A DNA stretch of 64,000 bases from Leptolyngbya sp. PCC 7375. GTDB taxonomy: Bacteria > Cyanobacteriota > Cyanobacteriia > Phormidesmidales > Phormidesmidaceae. Every line of letters begins with the position of its first letter. Position 1 is the first letter of the stretch. The stretch spans positions 3,520,486-3,584,485 of the forward strand of contig NZ_JH993797.1 of assembly GCF_000316115.1 (NCBI RefSeq). The letters are read 5' to 3'. Below, piece after piece: positions 17,851 through 25,844 of this stretch. The position numbers and the translations under genes are program-made. The notes beneath the pieces are model-generated. The model was not told the DNA's origin, did not search any database, and was given only the letters and a program-made list of their open reading frames with translations.

Positions 17851-18687
17851 TTATTCATATCTTATCAAGGCTTTCTCTACTTGCTGGAGCAGCGTATCGA
17901 GTCGGGCTCCCTTTTTGAATAGCTTGTCGATATCGGGGGAATCAGCAGTGGCCAGTTGGGCCAGTTCAATGCTGGTACGCACTAGACTAAAAATAGGGCT
18001 GTAGGTAGCGGGTTGACCACCACCGCCTCGTAGTTTTTTAGCTTTTTCGGCTAGTTCATCCAGGAGCGGCCCCCAATCTTGAGCAGCACTTGATTGTTTA
18101 TGGGCCTTTTTGCGCTTAGTCTGGGTGGGTGCTGCATCTGGTTCGAGGGCATCAATAATGGCGTTGTTATCTTTGGCAATCAGGTAAGTTTGTTTGAGGG
18201 ATGATTTGATGCCGCCGCCAAAGAAAATATTGTACCAGCGGAAGAAACCGTCATAGATAATCTTGCCTTTAAAGGGCAACAGAATGGTTTGTACTCGCAC
18301 CGGTAAATCCCGCTTGTCCATAAAGGCATCCAAACCTTCCATGAGACCTAGCACAGCGTAGACGTTTTCTTTGTCGTCTATAAAAATGCTGTATTTTTTG
18401 AGCAGTCGTTCAATGAAAAAGTCCCCACGAATAAAGTTTTTCCATGGGGCAATGATGCTGAGTTTTTCAGCATCTAGATTTTCTGGATTGTCTTGGATGA
18501 ATTGATCAATTAGCTCGGGATGGTCAAAGATATAATCTCTGACGATGATTTTGTCATCCATTGAGCTGTCTGTATAGGCTTTAAAGGTCTTGATATCTGG
18601 TAATAATTTTGCCTGCTGGCTAACGTACCATTGCAGGGGCAACATTAAATCAAAGAATAGCTGTACGTCAGCGGGGTCCAGTTTCAT
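17851..18687 (-). CDS. Uncharacterised accessory protein
   Basis: About 278 residues from the ATG at 18687; a TTG at 18729 is also in frame but adds a weak leader. It opens MKLDPADVQLFFDLMLPLQW-YVSQQ and includes VRVQTILLPFKGKIIYDGFF-RWYNIFFGGGIK, an aromatic and glycine-rich block. A Lys-rich linker (PTQTKRKKAHKQ) follows, then a helical C-terminus. No known motif is seen. It lies downstream of the type I restriction region and is co-directional with the 18781-19949 genes, so it may belong to the same defence island. Function unknown. Confidence 0.55.
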   Translation of the reverse strand: MKLDPADVQLFFDLMLPLQWYVSQQAKLLPDIKTFKAYTDSSMDDKIIVRDYIFDHPELIDQFIQDNPENLDAEKLSIIAPWKNFIRGDFFIERLLKKYSIFIDDKENVYAVLGLMEGLDAFMDKRDLPVRVQTILLPFKGKIIYDGFFRWYNIFFGGGIKSSLKQTYLIAKDNNAIIDALEPDAAPTQTKRKKAHKQSSAAQDWGPLLDELAEKAKKLRGGGGQPATYSPIFSLVRTSIELAQLATADSPDIDKLFKKGARLDTLLQQVEKALIRYE

Positions 18688-18780
18688 GGAAATGCTTGGG
18701 GTCAGAGTAGTACGGTGAATACTGAGCAAATTACGGGTGCTTCAGCCGTGATGTCAAGTCATGGGATTAATCGTGATGGG

Positions 18781-19125
18781 CTACTCTGCTTCATCGAGTT
18801 TAAGGTCTACTTCTATTTGTTTGAGTTGATAGAGGGCATCTAGACAGATGGCTAGGGCACCAGTTTCAGCATACCGCCACATTTTGCGAGCAAAGCCAAC
18901 GCCAAATGGTTTACTGGGAAAAGCTTCGTCAGCGGATTTGAAGATGGCGAAGTAGGGAAAGTCGTCGTGGTCTAAGGCCCAGATGACGAGTTCCAGAGCG
19001 GCACGGAGATCGGTGGTGTAGGGACGTGGGGGGAGGCCAAAGCGCTCGGCAATTAACTGGTTGAGGGCGATCAGGCTGGTGAGTTGGATGCGTTCGAAGC
19101 CGTATTGGTCGATTTCGCCTTGCAT
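18781..19125 (-). CDS. Small uncharacterised helical protein
   Basis: About 114 residues starting at the ATG 19125 (MQGEIDQYGFERIQLTSLIA). A longer frame to 19278 exists, but those extra residues fall in the duplicated 140-bp segment and are not credible coding sequence in that frame. The core reads LNQLIAERFGLPPRPYTTDL-RAALELVIWALDHDDFPYFA, then FGVGFARKMWRYAETGALAI. Mostly helical, acidic at the C-terminus. No family recognised. Confidence 0.5.
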   Translation of the reverse strand: MQGEIDQYGFERIQLTSLIALNQLIAERFGLPPRPYTTDLRAALELVIWALDHDDFPYFAIFKSADEAFPSKPFGVGFARKMWRYAETGALAICLDALYQLKQIEVDLKLDEAE

Positions 19126-19153
19126 AATGTGTTCCTCATGTAACTTGCTCCCA

Positions 19154-19293
19154 GGCTCTGCCTGGAGCGTAGGTGGTGGCTCTGCCACTAGCAAGAAGTT
19201 TACTAACGTGGCAGGTATTTCACTAGCGATCGCACCATCTCCCCCACCTGAATCTGAATCGGACGATCCGTGGGTCAAAATGGGGTCTATTCA
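19154..19293 (-). repeat. Decayed duplicate of the tail of the 20065-20372 gene
   Basis: This 140-bp segment matches 20019-20158 closely along its whole length, including a GCGATCGC site. On the minus strand it encodes PTDRPIQIQVGEMVRSLVKY-LP and a stop, the C-terminus of the other copy, but a TGA replaces the Leu codon just upstream. It is therefore a stranded gene fragment upstream of the 18781-19125 gene. Confidence 0.75.
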
Positions 19294-19377
19294 AAAATAT
19301 TTGCAAAGCGGCGTTGTATGGCCGTGGCAAGACCAGGGACAGGTGGTTGGGATAGCTCTAGCTCTGGATTGAGCAAA

Positions 19378-19632
19378 TCAAACCTGAACCAGGTTACGCA
19401 CCGAAAGGATTTCATTAGGGTGTAATGGTTCCACGGCGGACTTGGGTACAGTCACGACATCAATCGATTCGCCTAGGGCATTAAAGACTTCGAGAATATA
19501 GCCTTCTTCGATACCCTCGGGATCGGGAACCGTGTCGATAAAAGTGGCCACATCGCCCTGTTTGAGGTTGTACTCAGGAAAGTCGCGGTTCAGGGAGATG
19601 CGGTCATAGAGTTTGACGGTGGACTCATTCAT
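19378..19632 (-). CDS. DUF4926 domain protein, possible antitoxin or immunity partner
   Basis: About 84 residues from the ATG at 19632, which overlaps the stop of the preceding gene (ATGA). The sequence KLYDRISLNRDFPEYNLKQG-DVATFIDTVPDP, then GYILEVFN, is the DUF4926 pattern, a small all-beta SH3-like fold. DUF4926 genes usually sit directly beside a DUF6883-type gene, as here, and the pair has the look of a toxin-antitoxin or immunity couple. That role is inferred from arrangement, not demonstrated. Tight translational coupling argues for stoichiometric production. Confidence 0.75.
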   Translation of the reverse strand: MNESTVKLYDRISLNRDFPEYNLKQGDVATFIDTVPDPEGIEEGYILEVFNALGESIDVVTVPKSAVEPLHPNEILSVRNLVQV

Positions 19633-19949
19633 CGTTTTGGCTTTAGTGTGACAAATTGAAATTTTCCGTCTGCTGTACGTTCTATCCATACTGTAACAAC
19701 TGCAAGCGTTCCACCAGGACCAATCAAGGGACCTTCCACCCGATAGTATGTGCCGTATTTATTTTGACGATCTGAAACCGCCTCACAGGTTTGAACCAGC
19801 AGTATGATGGCTTGCCTGAGGTCATTTGCATTGGCCAGAGTAAAGCCAGCTTGAGCCAAAAATTTGGATTTATCGTCTTCCTTACGGGGAATCAGTAGAT
19901 ACTGCGTCAGCTTGGCTTCGGGGATAATCAGTTCGCCTTCCAGCTTCAT
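19629..19949 (-). CDS. DUF6883 domain protein, possible toxin partner
   Basis: A 106-residue protein. Opening KLEGELIIPEAKLTQYLLIP-RKEDDKSKFLAQAGF, then TYYRVEGPLIGPGGTLAVVT-VWI, matches DUF6883. Domains of this group also occur at the C-termini of polymorphic toxins, which suggests a nuclease-like or RelE-like activity here; the activity is not known to me. The gene overlaps the DUF4926 gene by four bases. No catalytic residues can be named with confidence. Confidence 0.7.
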   Translation of the reverse strand: MKLEGELIIPEAKLTQYLLIPRKEDDKSKFLAQAGFTLANANDLRQAIILLVQTCEAVSDRQNKYGTYYRVEGPLIGPGGTLAVVTVWIERTADGKFQFVTLKPKR

Positions 19950-20018
19950 GGCCCTTGCTTTAGAATTTCGGTCGTCCTAGTTGCAGGACTTTACTATTGT
20001 ATTGACCCGTTGGGTATA

Positions 20019-20158
20019 GGCTCTGCCTGGAGCGTAGGGTGTTGGCTCTGCCCACAGCAGCAGTTTACGAACGGGGCAGATATTTTACTAGCGATCGCAC
20101 CATCTCTCCCACCTGAATCTGAATAGGCCGATCCGTGGGTAAAAATGGGGTCCATTCA
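20019..20158 (-). repeat. Second copy of the 140-bp duplicated segment
   Basis: It is the partner of 19154-19293. Here the segment covers the C-terminal codons of the frameshifted small gene and its downstream leader sequence, up to about 70 bases before the DUF6883 start. The two copies sit upstream of two different genes. Confidence 0.75.
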
Positions 20159-20372
20159 TTACGCTTTAGCGCATGCCCCTTGGGCTATAGGGTTCAGCGA
20201 AGCGGTGGTGGTGGAGGCTATGGATGATGGTGTTGACGGCAACCTGGGAGCCAATGATCAGGATTTTGACAGGCTCGCGGTCGGGTTTGGGGACGGAATA
20301 GAGCTGGAGGGCAGATTCAGGTGATGGGGTTCCAGCAATAAGGGCTGGTGTAGCCAGAAAGCTAGTGTACAT
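20065..20372 (-). pseudogene. Frameshifted cyanobacterial small-protein gene
   Basis: The first frame (start ATG 20372) reads MYTSFLATPALIAGTPSPES ... KILIIGSQVAVNTIIHSLHH-HRFAEPY and stops at 20166. The conserved continuation (NEWTPFLPTDRPIQIQVGEM-VRSLVKYLPRS) follows in another frame and ends at 20065. Between them sits about 30 bp (ATAGCCCAAGGGGCATGCGC) that looks inserted. The family is a cyanobacterial one in which a conserved strand-helix (ILIIGS ... IHSLHHHRFAE) is followed by a W-S/T-P motif. The 56017-56280 gene is an intact relative. Function unknown. Confidence 0.65.
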
Positions 20373-20384
20373 GGCAAACGTCGT

Positions 20385-20426
20385 CCATTTGGATGTCAGA
20401 AATCAGATTAGACGACCATTTGGATG
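20385..20426. promoter_or_regulatory. Two direct CCATTTGGATG boxes, candidate operator
   Basis: CCATTTGGATG occurs at 20385-20395 and again at 20416-20426, 31 bp apart (close to three helical turns). It lies between the divergent starts of the 20372 gene and the XRE regulator at 20481. The spacing and location suit an operator bound by the regulator itself. A CCCATTTGGA-like sequence also occurs near 16388. Confidence 0.4.
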
Positions 20427-20480
20427 ACTGTCAACCATCGGGCTGTTTACTCAGGTAAAAACCTCTGACAGGATGTGCCC

Positions 20481-20708
20481 ATGGGAAAAGCGGGCAAGGC
20501 GCTCAAGCAGGTGCTTGAGACCTATGAAGTTAGTCAATATAGTCTGTCAGTTGCGATGAATGTGGAGCGCAACAATATTTATCGTTGGGTAAATGAGAAG
20601 CGAGATCCAACGGCTGAAACGGTGGTTGAGATTGTTAGAGCCCTAAAAACTTTAAATGCTGATGCAGCCCAAGCTTTTATCCAAACCTACCTAGGTGATG
20701 AAGCTTAG
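20481..20708 (+). CDS. XRE-family helix-turn-helix regulator
   Basis: About 75 residues from the ATG at 20481, which has AGGA upstream. The HTH covers about residues 12-60 (VSQYSLSVAMNVERNNIYRW-VNEKRDPTAETVVEIVRAL), as in Cro/C1-type regulators. It lacks any extra domain, so it is probably a DNA-binding repressor of itself and its divergent neighbour. It sits tail-to-tail with the C-terminal end of hsdS and might be the control gene for the restriction region. Confidence 0.88.
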   Translation: MGKAGKALKQVLETYEVSQYSLSVAMNVERNNIYRWVNEKRDPTAETVVEIVRALKTLNADAAQAFIQTYLGDEA

Positions 20709-20727
20709 GGATCGCCCCATCACCCCG

Positions 20728-22343
20728 TCACCCTTTTCCCCTTCTTCCCCCTTTTCCCTTCTTTTTCTGGGTTTTCTCCCGCTCAGTTCGGATGCGTTCG
20801 AGCAGGATGCTGGCGGGTTCATCGTTGGGGTCCTGAGGGACGAGTTGGCCTCGGAAGGCTTTGGCGAGGATGGATTGGTCGAGTTGATTAGATTTTTTAT
20901 TAATGGCTAGATACTCTTCCTCCACATGCTTGATTTTGTCAAACAAAGATCTTACTCGTTGTACTATTTCTAATTGCTCAGAATAGGAAGGGAGCGGAAA
21001 CTGCAAAGCTCTAACATCACCAATATTAATTCCTCTAACCGCAACCCCTTTAATAGCTTTCTCCATACGCTTTTGGGTTGATGGTGCTTTTAACATCAGT
21101 GCAATATAGTCTGTACTCATAACAGATTGAATACTAAGTCGCGCCGAATCTTGAGTAATGTTAGCTGCTTCTAACTCTTGTGGAATTTTACATATGCGTC
21201 CTACAGTGCCACGAATAGATAGGAGAAGATCACCTTGCTTTAATCTTGAACGAGCATATTTTCCATCAATTTCAGGAGAGGTGTTGCGAATTGTGTCTAG
21301 TGGTCCGTCAAGACTAAGATTTAGGATCGATGAGAATCCCTTACAACGCGCCTAAACCTTGTCAGAACTGATGATTCACGATTTATGACTCACCGAGTCA
21401 ATCCCAATTTTTAGCTTTGACACTGCACTAGGTTAAGTGTGTCATTTGGAAAATCAGCTACTCGAATATAAGGAACTCCTTCAATTAGTTCAGGACCTGG
21501 TTTTAGAATTCCATAGGTTATTGGTCTTTGTGGAACACAGATATCTCTTAATTCAGCAATCTTCCACGTATTAGGAAAAATATCCTCTGTGAGTACATGA
21601 ACTCCTTCAGTTGGGGCCGCTGCATTCCCCTTTTTATGGCCACCATGTAAATCATGGGCATTAGTCAAACACGCCAACAACTTTTCCGCAAGATCCACAT
21701 CAGGATTCTGTGCCCGCCAATCTGCGGTCAGGTCGCCCCGAAATGCGGCGGCGAGGACGGACTGCCGAAACTGGTCCAACAATGCTGGGATAGCGTCGAG
21801 GGCTGCGCGGGCTTTGCGACTGCGGGCGGTTAGGGCTTCGATTTTGGTGACGATGCGGTGTTGCTCGTTGAGGGGGGGAAGGGGGATTTGAAGAGGCTCA
21901 ATGTCCCCATGATTGATTTGAGGGACATTCGAGCCATCACTCAAACTCTTTAGATCTACCGTTTGAAACCAGTGCCAAAGGAAACGGATATCAATATTAA
22001 TAGGGATTATGCCCATCAAGTTTAAGTCATAGGCACTGTCCTGTCCTAAAAGTCTCTTCTTGTTGGTCGCAATTGCACCACCTCGTTTAGGAAACACTAA
22101 AGTTCCTTCTGGGCGTATATGTAATTTAAAAGACTTAGCTTCTTCTAAACTAAGTTGCACCAAAGCTTTGGAAAGATATTCCTCATTGCCGGGCTCATTC
22201 ATATCTGAGACTCTAAACCAAGGTATATTTCCTGGTTCTGAAATAGAGCTAATCCCTTTAGGTGTCTGTCCACTTACAACGTTGCCAACTTCTGAAACAG
22301 TTGGACTACACCATCCATCAGGTAACTGAGGTACTGAATTCAA
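20728..22343 (-). pseudogene. hsdS: Type I restriction specificity subunit HsdS, split by a MITE-like insert
   Basis: The N-terminal part (start TTG 22343, 310 codons) covers the first target-recognition domain and the central conserved helix (IPLPPLNEQHRIVTKIEALT-ARSRKARAALD), and enters the second recognition domain (VPYIRVADFPNDTLNL). It stops inside the insert at 21301-21427. Homology resumes at DTIRNTSPEIDGKYARSRLK and runs to the C-terminal conserved region (LPSYSEQLEIVQRVRSLFDK). Deleting the insert and one CTAG copy gives NDTLNL-DTIRNTSPE in frame. A truncated HsdS with one recognition domain might still be made, but full specificity is lost. Confidence 0.88.
21301..21427. mobile_element. 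127-bp MITE-like element with CTAG target duplication
   Basis: The ends are imperfect inverted repeats (TGGTCCGTCAAGACTAAG left; TGCAGTGTCAAAGCTAAA from the right end on the opposite strand), about 20 of 30 positions identical. CTAG flanks both sides (21297-21300 and 21428-21431). No coding capacity. Together with the duplication it adds 131 bp, shifting the hsdS frame and bringing a stop. Confidence 0.75.
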
Positions 22344-22629
22344 AAGCTTTCTCCACTTTCTTGAGTAACTCTGTCAAAGCTTGTATCTCATCTATTGGAA
22401 TTTGTAATTCCAATGACAACAGTTAGAAACTGTCCAATCGCAATAAGGGCTGCTCAGGGCTTTCCTCCCCGAACCCCTCCTGTTCGTGGGGGCCTAACTC
22501 CCCCCCACCCCCCGAAAGTAGGTTTTCCCTCATAGCAAAAATCCAGGTTGGGGCAAAGTTACGGCAAGGTTAGGGGATAGGTTTCGACCCCATACCATTA
22601 CCTCCGTTGGCTGAGCGGAGTCGAAGCCA

Positions 22630-23235
22630 TCATCCCTCCAAAATCCCCACCAACACCCGCACCAAATCCTCCACATCATCCGGCACCCGATACCCTCCAA
22701 TATCCTGAGTAATCATCTTTTCCGCCTGATCCAACGCCCCAAAAATCCATAAACTCCCCATCGTCACCGCCCCATAAATTTTTGACGGAGCATCATCCAC
22801 CGTCGCTAAAGCAATCATCTCCACTGCCAGCTGAGTAAACCCTCGGGTAAGATCATCCCGCTTTGCCTCAACCACAATCACCTGATGCTGCGCACGAATT
22901 AGATAACCTAAATTACCCTGTAACCAATTACTAACCTTTAATGAATACTCGAATCGCAAAACCTGGTGACAAAGTGTGGCAACACGGGTCAAAACAGGGG
23001 CGACCAATACCTCACGCTTGGCACTTTCGCTGGTGAGTTGTACATAGGGCAGCGTTTCCTCAATTTGGATCTTGAGCTGGTCGAGTCCAGATAACGTCTT
23101 GTTGGTTTTAGGTAAGTGCAATCGTGTTTGAGTATAGCCATAGCCAAATTCTGCCAACACTTCATCCGTATCGTAAGGCATCTCAAAATACGAACGAAAC
23201 GTATAGCTGGCATCCTTATCTAATAGCTTGGGCAT
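22630..23235 (-). CDS. Restriction-operon protein with nuclease-like fold
   Basis: A 201-residue protein starting 3 bases after the hsdM stop, so part of the hsd operon. The strand pair YLIRAQHQVIVVEAKRDDLT-RGFTQLAVEMIAL has the E-x-K spacing of a PD-(D/E)XK nuclease core, and an earlier acidic residue could complete it. It is not one of the three classical subunits. It may be an accessory nuclease or a domain that in other systems is part of HsdR. Function is inferred from motif and position only. Confidence 0.6.
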   Translation of the reverse strand: MPKLLDKDASYTFRSYFEMPYDTDEVLAEFGYGYTQTRLHLPKTNKTLSGLDQLKIQIEETLPYVQLTSESAKREVLVAPVLTRVATLCHQVLRFEYSLKVSNWLQGNLGYLIRAQHQVIVVEAKRDDLTRGFTQLAVEMIALATVDDAPSKIYGAVTMGSLWIFGALDQAEKMITQDIGGYRVPDDVEDLVRVLVGILEG

Positions 23236-23238
23236 AAT

Positions 23239-24660
23239 TTATTCCTCCAGCAATGCGCTCAACGCTTCCATTTCCGTCATCGCCACCCGTAACTTCTCCA
23301 TTATCGCCGATGCAATTTCATCCGGCTCCGGCAAATCCTCCGCCGACTGCAAACTCTCATCCCGCAGCCAGGAAATATCTAAATTCTCACCCCGCTCCCT
23401 AATAAACTCTCGGCTAAAGCACCGAAACCGTCCTTCTTCACCCTGATCGCTCCGGGGACTGCCTCCATTCGCATCCTCCCCATAACAGGTTTCAAAGTCC
23501 TCAAAATGCTTTCGCATCAATGGGTTCCGCTTACCAAAGCTGGGCATGTTCGTCCGCAGATCGTACACCCAAACCTGTTCCGTATTGCCCTTCTCCGTCT
23601 TCCCTCGCTGAAAGAACAACACATTGGTCTTCACCCCCGGCGAGTAGAAAATCCCCGTGGGCAATCGCAAAATCGTATGGAGATTGCATTTATCCATCAG
23701 ATCGGCTCGAATCTTTTGCCCCTGCCCTGCCTCAAACAGCACATTATCTGGCAGCACCACAGCAGCACGCCCCCCAGGCTTCAAGCTACGGTAGATATGC
23801 TGCAAAAACGCTAACTGCTTGTTTGAGGTGGGATAGGTAAAATCATCCCGCGTAGGGCTACCCCCACCTTTTTTGGTACCAAATGGGGGATTGGTCAAAA
23901 TCAGGTTGGCCTTAGCCAGCCCAGTCCCATCGGATCCCAACGTATCCCCCAGAGTAACTGTGCTCTCAATACCGTGGAGCATCATATTCATCAGCAACAG
24001 CCGATGGGCATCCTGCACCAATTCCATACCAAAAAACGCTTGCTGTCGCTGAAAGTTTTGCTTCGATTCTTTCAGGTCAAATAAATCATCGGTGCGCTTC
24101 TTGATATAGCGATCCGCCGCAATCAAAAAGCCGCCCGTACCTGCAGCCGGGTCCTGCACCAGTTCCCCTGGCTGGGGCTGCATCAACGCCACCATAGAGT
24201 CAATCAAACACCGAGGCGTAAAGTACTGTCCCGCTCCCGATTTCTTTTCGCCCGCATTTTTCTCCAGCAGCCCTTCATACAGGTCACCCAGCCCCTCTTC
24301 CTTAGCTGAGTACCAATCCAGCTCATCAATGCTAGTCACCAGCTTCTTGATAATGCGCGGCTGCTTCAATGCTGTCTGGGCATTGGCAAAAATCGCCTGC
24401 ACTCGCTTATTAACGCCGCTGAGCCCCAAGTCTCGCAACAGATCTCGATAAAACTCCAGCTGGTCAATGCCATCTAGCGCTACCAGATCACCCCAGCGTT
24501 TGCCTTCCGGTAGCACTGCCTCCTGATCGGTTTCCTGCATCATTTTCAAAAACAGCAGGTAGGTCAACTCCGTCACATACTGCAAGTAGGTAATGCCATC
24601 ATCCCGCAGTACATGGCACAGGTTCCACAGCTTAGCGACAATATCAGAGGTGGCATTCAT
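23239..24660 (-). CDS. hsdM: Type I modification methyltransferase HsdM
   Basis: About 473 residues from the ATG at 24660; a TTG two codons earlier is in frame. An N-terminal HsdM helical domain (about 10-130) precedes the adenine-N6 methyltransferase. SAM motif I is DPAAGTGGFL at about residue 169, the catalytic motif IV NPPFGTK at about 257. KSGAGQYFTPRCLIDSMV is the usual lead-in. Both motifs are intact, so the enzyme could be active, but it needs HsdS for DNA recognition and hsdS is split. It is followed by the nuclease-like gene and preceded by a toxin-antitoxin pair. Confidence 0.95.
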   Translation of the reverse strand: MNATSDIVAKLWNLCHVLRDDGITYLQYVTELTYLLFLKMMQETDQEAVLPEGKRWGDLVALDGIDQLEFYRDLLRDLGLSGVNKRVQAIFANAQTALKQPRIIKKLVTSIDELDWYSAKEEGLGDLYEGLLEKNAGEKKSGAGQYFTPRCLIDSMVALMQPQPGELVQDPAAGTGGFLIAADRYIKKRTDDLFDLKESKQNFQRQQAFFGMELVQDAHRLLLMNMMLHGIESTVTLGDTLGSDGTGLAKANLILTNPPFGTKKGGGSPTRDDFTYPTSNKQLAFLQHIYRSLKPGGRAAVVLPDNVLFEAGQGQKIRADLMDKCNLHTILRLPTGIFYSPGVKTNVLFFQRGKTEKGNTEQVWVYDLRTNMPSFGKRNPLMRKHFEDFETCYGEDANGGSPRSDQGEEGRFRCFSREFIRERGENLDISWLRDESLQSAEDLPEPDEIASAIMEKLRVAMTEMEALSALLEE

Positions 24661-24689
24661 AGGCAATGTGTTTAGCAGCGTTAGGGTAA

Positions 24690-25115
24690 TTATTCAAACC
24701 AGTTGGCAATTTGCAAATCCTGGAAATATTGAAAATCGTCGGTATTCCGAGTCACTAGAATGAGGTTATTCGTGGCAGCTATGGCAGCAATCTGCCCATC
24801 CACATAGGGCGGTGTTTTTCCCGCCTGCATTAGCCTCGTTCGCTCAATCGCGTGCCATCGTGCTGCCGTATCGTCATAGGGTAAAATCTCCAGCACACCG
24901 TCTACACTTTGCTGCATATAGGTTTCTATCTCCCGCCGTTTTTGAGACTCTGATAACCTCAAATAACCAACCATCACTTCGTGATAAGAAATAGACGCAA
25001 TGGCAAACTGCCCACTGTTTTCTGCTAGCTGCTGCATGACCCGATCATTCGGATAACGCTTAGTTGGTTCTGACAGAATATTGGTATCTAACAAAAAACG
25101 AATCGCCATTACCAT
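24690..25115 (-). CDS. PIN-domain toxin (VapC-like)
   Basis: A PIN-domain ribonuclease of about 140 residues. The acidic residues are in place: LLDTNILSE near the N-terminus, EVMVGYLRL, and PPYVDGQIAAIAATNNLILV-TRNTDDF at the C-terminus. PIN toxins cut RNA, often initiator tRNA or rRNA. Two starts are possible, ATG 25115 or ATG 25109; the latter overlaps the antitoxin stop as TAATG. It is coupled to the upstream Phd-type antitoxin. It lies within the hsd operon, which could help retain the operon. Confidence 0.92.
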   Translation of the reverse strand: MVMAIRFLLDTNILSEPTKRYPNDRVMQQLAENSGQFAIASISYHEVMVGYLRLSESQKRREIETYMQQSVDGVLEILPYDDTAARWHAIERTRLMQAGKTPPYVDGQIAAIAATNNLILVTRNTDDFQYFQDLQIANWFE

Positions 25116-25405
25116 TCAAACGGCTCGGGTCCGGGGGATTTATCCCGCACATTGTCCATAATGGCTTCAAACTCACGGTCTCCATCGTCTTCATCGCGGG
25201 TATCCAGACCGAACTTTTCCCGCCATGCCAGAACAGATTGCCAAAAGTCTTGCTTGGGTTTATGCCAGCGGTCATATTCCTCGGCAGAAACCAACACTGC
25301 CACGCGCTGCCCTCGACGGGTCACTTCCACCGCGTTGCCTTGCTCGGCTTCGTGAACTAATTGGGTAAAGCGATCGCGCGCCTGCGCAATAGAATATTGG
25401 GTCAT
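25109..25405 (-). CDS. Phd/YefM-family antitoxin
   Basis: A 98-residue antitoxin. The N-terminal DNA-binding part is canonical: YSIAQARDRFTQLVHEAEQG-NAVEVTRRGQRVAVLVSAEEY. The C-terminus (about 60-98) is an acidic, flexible tail expected to wrap the toxin. Its stop overlaps the toxin start. It should repress the pair and neutralise the PIN toxin. Confidence 0.92.
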   Translation of the reverse strand: MTQYSIAQARDRFTQLVHEAEQGNAVEVTRRGQRVAVLVSAEEYDRWHKPKQDFWQSVLAWREKFGLDTRDEDDGDREFEAIMDNVRDKSPGPEPFEW

Positions 25406-25615
25406 AGATGGCTATCTAAATGGCTATTTTAGTATAAACGAGTTATCGATGAACAGTTATACAAATTAGTTAATTTGTATTAATTTATGCTTTTCCGGTA
25501 ATGTCCTTGTCGCTACTCTTTGAGAAGTCTTGCGCCTAGAGCGACAGCATTCGATTAGGGCTGAGTGTTAAACCCGGTTAGGGGAATGGCATTTGGCCGA
25601 AATATGGCTCATATG

Positions 25616-25783
25616 AACGGTTGGCAAATTGCGTATACCGCCCTGCACTCAAAGTGTCAGGGCTAATCAGATCAAAACCCGCTAAAGGGGTTCGTGATTA
25701 CAAGTTACTCTCAAATTGCAAAGAGGTCCTTGTCGCTTCAGCGACAGCACTCAATTAGCGCTGGGTTTTGAACCTGACGTGGG
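25616..25783. repeat. 168-bp structured direct repeat, copy 1
   Basis: Identical to 26388-26555 except for one base (near 25633). It contains hairpins GCCCTG...CAGGGC, AACCcgctaaaGGGGTT and TGTCGCT-tc-AGCGACA. With copy 2 it brackets an IS200-like transposase gene, as REP-type ends do. Confidence 0.85.
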
Positions 25784-25844
25784 GGAATGGTATACAACCA
25801 AGAGATGCATTTGCGATCGCACCGTCATAACCAACAACCATTCA

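Noticed and set aside
19126..19278. Longer N-terminus for the 18781 gene
   Set aside because: Those codons lie in the duplicated 140-bp block, whose true coding frame is a different one.
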